The position numbers and the translations under genes were made by a program. From contig DCSW01000124.1 in assembly GCA_002325825.1 (NCBI GenBank), forward strand, positions 1 through 9,552: DNA of 9,552 nucleotides, given 5' to 3'. Shown here one piece after another: positions 7,497 through 9,552 of this stretch; within the stretch, counting starts at the first letter, position 1, and each line of letters begins with the position of its first letter. Under the pieces are notes generated by a model. The model saw nothing but the letters and a program-made list of their open reading frames with translations, did no database searches and was not told the origin of the DNA. This DNA is from Collimonas sp. UBA1456 (lineage in GTDB: Bacteria; Pseudomonadota; Gammaproteobacteria; Burkholderiales; Burkholderiaceae_D).

Positions 7497-8708
7497 CTGC
7501 ATGAGCGGCACGGTGATCACATCGCCCGCTGCGAACACGCCGAGAATCGAAGTTTGTCCTTTGGCGTCTATATCAATTTCGCCATGACGCAACAACCATC
7601 ATCACTTCGGCGCAAACCACCGAGATTAATGCGATGTCCAAAAGCTCAACTGTTTGAGCTACATCGACAGCGTTTCTGGCGCCAGCAACAAGGTTGAACT
7701 GGGAGGTATATTCGTCAAGATTGGGTTGGTGCCGAACATCAAATGGCTAAAAAGTGCGTTAGCGTTGCATTACTCAAGCTATGCAGCTTGCGTTGCAGGA
7801 CGGCATCAGCACGCAATTGGACGCCGAATTCGATCAGCGTCACCTGCGATACCAGGCCAGCACCGCAACTCGCTTGCCTTTGAAAAATGGGCCGGTCGCA
7901 GTGCGGTCGATACGCCACGCCATGGTTACGATATGCTTGTTCTTCAGGAACATTGATCTCGCGCCAGCGAGCGCTGATTGCCAGGATCGCCGACTTATTC
8001 TTTAGTGCCGCGCCGCTGACGGTCTTGATCTCGATCAGTTTGCAAGGCACCAGTCTGGCCGCACATTACAGATGCATGATATCGACATTGTAGGCCTTGA
8101 CGCCCCACTCCATGGCGACGACGCCGCTGTCGAGTTTGGCGAGGATTTCTTCAACGCCGGAACCGCCTTGGCCGCACACTTCACCGTTCAGGAAAATCGA
8201 CGTCACTGCCATCACCTAACAGCTCTCGACTTCGCCCTGGAACAGCGTGGACGATCATCACGGTGCGAATATCGGAGTTGATGATGGACATCAAATTGGG
8301 ATCCCGCACTATCTCAGGGCAGCTATGGCACGACTATATGTTTTAAAATTATAATTGCCGACCAGGTTGCGGATCTGTGCGATTACCACATCGCCCATCG
8401 TGATCAAGTGGCTGCCGACTTGCAGCAGCACCAATACTGGCGAGATACATTCGTGATCCATCGGGATACCGGCGAAACCTACGCTGATATCAGTGCCGGG
8501 TCGGTTGATGCAAAACGACGGCTTACGCTCGGTGTCGTCAGACCGTTCAATCAGTGTAATTACGCTCGCTCAATAGAACGATTTCCTGGGGTATAGACTG
8601 CAGTTCGCGATACTTGTCGATATCATCGATAGAAGCAATGACCCCAATCGGCTGCACAATCTTTTCCAAATAGGTTTTCAACTGGATTTTGAGATTTGAG
8701 TTCAACAT
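7497..8708 (-). pseudogene. ahpF: Decayed alkyl hydroperoxide reductase subunit F (AhpF)
   Basis: AhpF normally uses NADH and FAD to re-reduce the peroxiredoxin AhpC. The start is well preserved (MLNSNLKIQLKTYLEKIVQP from ATG 8708, with GAAAGG six bases upstream). Reading on: the frame breaks after LLSERNYTD; RKPSFCINRPGTDISVGFAG resumes in another frame; the N-terminal redox centre survives as CHSCP but out of frame; FLNGEVCGQGGSGVEEILAK follows a TAG (8216-8218). A deletion near 8102-8112 removes the FAD-binding GxGxxG region, followed by a TAA (8066-8068). The catalytic CPHCD reads RPHCD (Cys codon lost, 7907-7909). A second deletion near 7860 removes the NADH-binding GGGNSG. The stretch 7589-7768 is inverted. 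The end (HGEIDIDAKGQTSILGVFAAGD) runs into a GMC oxidoreductase remnant. An intact AhpF is about 520 residues. No functional product is possible. Confidence 0.95.
7589..7768 (+). other. Inverted segment inside the ahpF pseudogene
   Basis: AhpF-homologous protein sequence appears here on the plus strand although the rest of the gene is on the minus strand. The stretch includes TIITSAQTTEIN (from about 7597) and LSYIDSVSGASNKVELGG then IFVKIGLVPNIKWLKSALAL (7654-7767). The ends carry a 5-bp inverted repeat, GCAAC at 7589-7593 and GTTGC at 7764-7768. Flipping the segment back between these repeats restores a continuous AhpF reading frame at both junctions: HSLSNATTIITSAQ at one side and KSALALRHGEIDIDAKG at the other. 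A one-base net frameshift remains inside (about 7630-7650). Confidence 0.9.
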
Positions 8709-8740
8709 GATAAGCCTTTCTTTTTTGAATATTTCTAACG

Positions 8741-8761
8741 CCGGCACCGACTCCGTGCCGG
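8741..8761. other. Hairpin between ahpC and ahpF
   Basis: A 7-bp perfect inverted repeat (CCGGCAC / GTGCCGG) with a 7-base loop lies 15 bases past the ahpC stop, between ahpC and the ahpF remnant. There is no immediate T-run on the minus-strand side. It may act as a weak terminator or 3' mRNA stabiliser that favours ahpC over ahpF, a plausible design because AhpC is needed in excess; this is inference. Confidence 0.45.
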
Positions 8762-8775
8762 TTTCGGTGCGACAA

Positions 8776-9339
8776 TTAGATCTTGCCGACCAGATCCAGC
8801 GATGGAGTCAATGTCGATGAGCCTTCAGTCCATTTCGCAGGGCAAACTTCACCTGGGTGCGATGCAACGTATTGCGCTGCCTTGACCTTACGTAGCAGTT
8901 CCGAGGCGTCACGGCCAATGCCGTTGTCATACACTTCAAGCACCTTGATCTGGCCTTCTGGATTAATCACGAAAGTACCGCGTAGCGCCAAGCCTTCTTC
9001 TTCAATCAACACTTCGAAGTTGCGCGAGAGGACGGTAGTTGGGTCGCCAATCAGTGGGTATTGAACTTTCTTGATCGCGTTCGATGTGTCATGCCATGCC
9101 TTGTGGGCGAAGTGAGTGTCGGTCGATACGCCGTAGACTTCAACACCCAGCTTTTGAAATTCAGCATAATTGTCTGCCAGATCTTCCAGTTCGGTTGGGC
9201 AAACAAAAGTGAAGTCGGCTGGATAAAATGCCACAACTGACCATTTGCCCTTCAGGGACTCGTCGCTGACGTCAATGAACTTGCCATTATGATATGCGGT
9301 TGCCTTGAACGGTTTGATTTTTGTGTTGATGAGAGACAT
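8776..9339 (-). CDS. ahpC: Alkyl hydroperoxide reductase subunit C (2-Cys peroxiredoxin)
   Basis: AhpC reduces hydrogen peroxide and organic hydroperoxides with a reactive cysteine in the cytoplasm. The 187-residue protein is exactly the typical length and is intact. The peroxidatic cysteine is Cys47 in DFTFVCPTE (residues 42-50), the resolving cysteine is Cys166 in HPGEVCPAKW (161-170), and the active-site arginine is Arg120 in ALRGTF. The start ATG 9339 (MSLINTKIKPF) is supported by family alignment and by GAGGA seven bases upstream (9347-9351); the frame stays open further upstream but without family similarity. Normally ahpF follows and supplies electrons; here that gene is destroyed, so AhpC would need another reductant such as thioredoxin, glutaredoxin or an AhpD-type protein. 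That substitution is inference and cannot be tested from this window. Confidence 0.97.
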   Translation of the reverse strand: MSLINTKIKPFKATAYHNGKFIDVSDESLKGKWSVVAFYPADFTFVCPTELEDLADNYAEFQKLGVEVYGVSTDTHFAHKAWHDTSNAIKKVQYPLIGDPTTVLSRNFEVLIEEEGLALRGTFVINPEGQIKVLEVYDNGIGRDASELLRKVKAAQYVASHPGEVCPAKWTEGSSTLTPSLDLVGKI

Positions 9340-9427
9340 TATGTTTTCCTCTTCGGGTTGTGAATCAATAAGAAGATAGTTTAAAGTAAGTACAGAAATA
9401 TTGAAGATCAATAGTGAAAATATTTTT

Positions 9428-9446
9428 CGATATATTTTAACTATCG
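9428..9446. promoter_or_regulatory. Short inverted repeat upstream of ahpC, possible operator
   Basis: CGATA and TATCG flank a 9-base AT-rich spacer about 90 bases before the ahpC start. The core, read as ATAT-N7-CTAT, matches one half of the OxyR consensus (ATAG-N7-CTAT) in seven of eight positions. The neighbouring half-site expected seven bases away is not recognisable on either side. OxyR commonly controls ahpC in proteobacteria, but this site is suggestive only. Confidence 0.25.
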
Positions 9447-9552
9447 ACGCTTCGAACAGCGTGGCCAAGTGCTTCGATAATCCCCTATTTTTAAGCAAAG
9501 TTAAAAAGTATAGGCCAAGCCGCAAGGGCTAATCTCGGCTTCGTGGTGATGC

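Noticed and set aside
7589..7768. The inverted ahpF segment as a phase-variable invertible switch
   Set aside because: The repeats are only 5 bp, no recombinase is nearby, and the gene is already broken at many other places, so switching could not restore function.
9399..9413. Perfect inverted repeat TATTGA-AGA-TCAATA upstream of ahpC as an operator or terminator
   Set aside because: Short, AT-rich and with a 3-base loop, it matches no operator I know; such repeats are common by chance in AT-rich DNA.
9340..9525. Upstream in-frame extension of ahpC by about 62 residues
   Set aside because: The family starts at MSLINTKIKPF, which has a GAGGA ribosome site seven bases upstream; the extension is AT-rich promoter-like DNA with no family similarity.

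Overview
This looks like chromosomal DNA of a betaproteobacterium, probably Burkholderiales and most like Oxalobacteraceae. The basis is the gene order RpfE-like gene, recJ, prfB, lysS, the protein sequences themselves, and an ahpC/ahpF pair. Family-level placement is inference from recalled protein similarity. The striking contrast is between intact housekeeping genes and heavily eroded accessory genes, which suggests an ongoing gene-loss phase such as recent host restriction or a small population.

Left part (1-3005): about 220 bases with no recognisable gene, then an RpfE-like gene of unknown biochemical role. Its stop overlaps the start of recJ (single-strand 5'-3' exonuclease) in an ATGA junction, so the two are probably one transcript. 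Region 3006-4199 separates recJ from prfB and holds no intact gene. It contains, on the minus strand, the C-terminal half of an AraC/GlxA-type regulator with stops and a frameshift (about 3120-3463), and the remains of an unrecognised, probably lipoprotein, gene (about 3597-3961). I see nothing in 3006-3119, 3464-3596 or 3962-4150.

Middle (4200-6948): prfB encodes release factor 2 and uses the classical autoregulatory +1 programmed frameshift, so its true start is ATG 4200, not the in-frame GTG at 4321. It is followed 117 bases later by intact lysS (lysyl-tRNA synthetase).

Right part (6949-9552, minus strand): ahpC (peroxiredoxin) is intact at the far right. Its usual downstream partner ahpF, the flavoprotein that re-reduces AhpC, is a wreck. 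It has stops, frameshifts, deletions that remove both dinucleotide-binding glycine motifs, a lost active-site cysteine and an internal segment of roughly 170-180 bp flipped end for end. Its 3' end is fused to the C-terminal remnant of a GMC-family oxidoreductase. AhpC therefore appears to have lost its dedicated reductase. I found no CRISPR array, tRNA, rRNA or complete mobile element. I found no new functional system: the most unusual observations are the inversion and the deletion-fusion inside the ahpF ruin.
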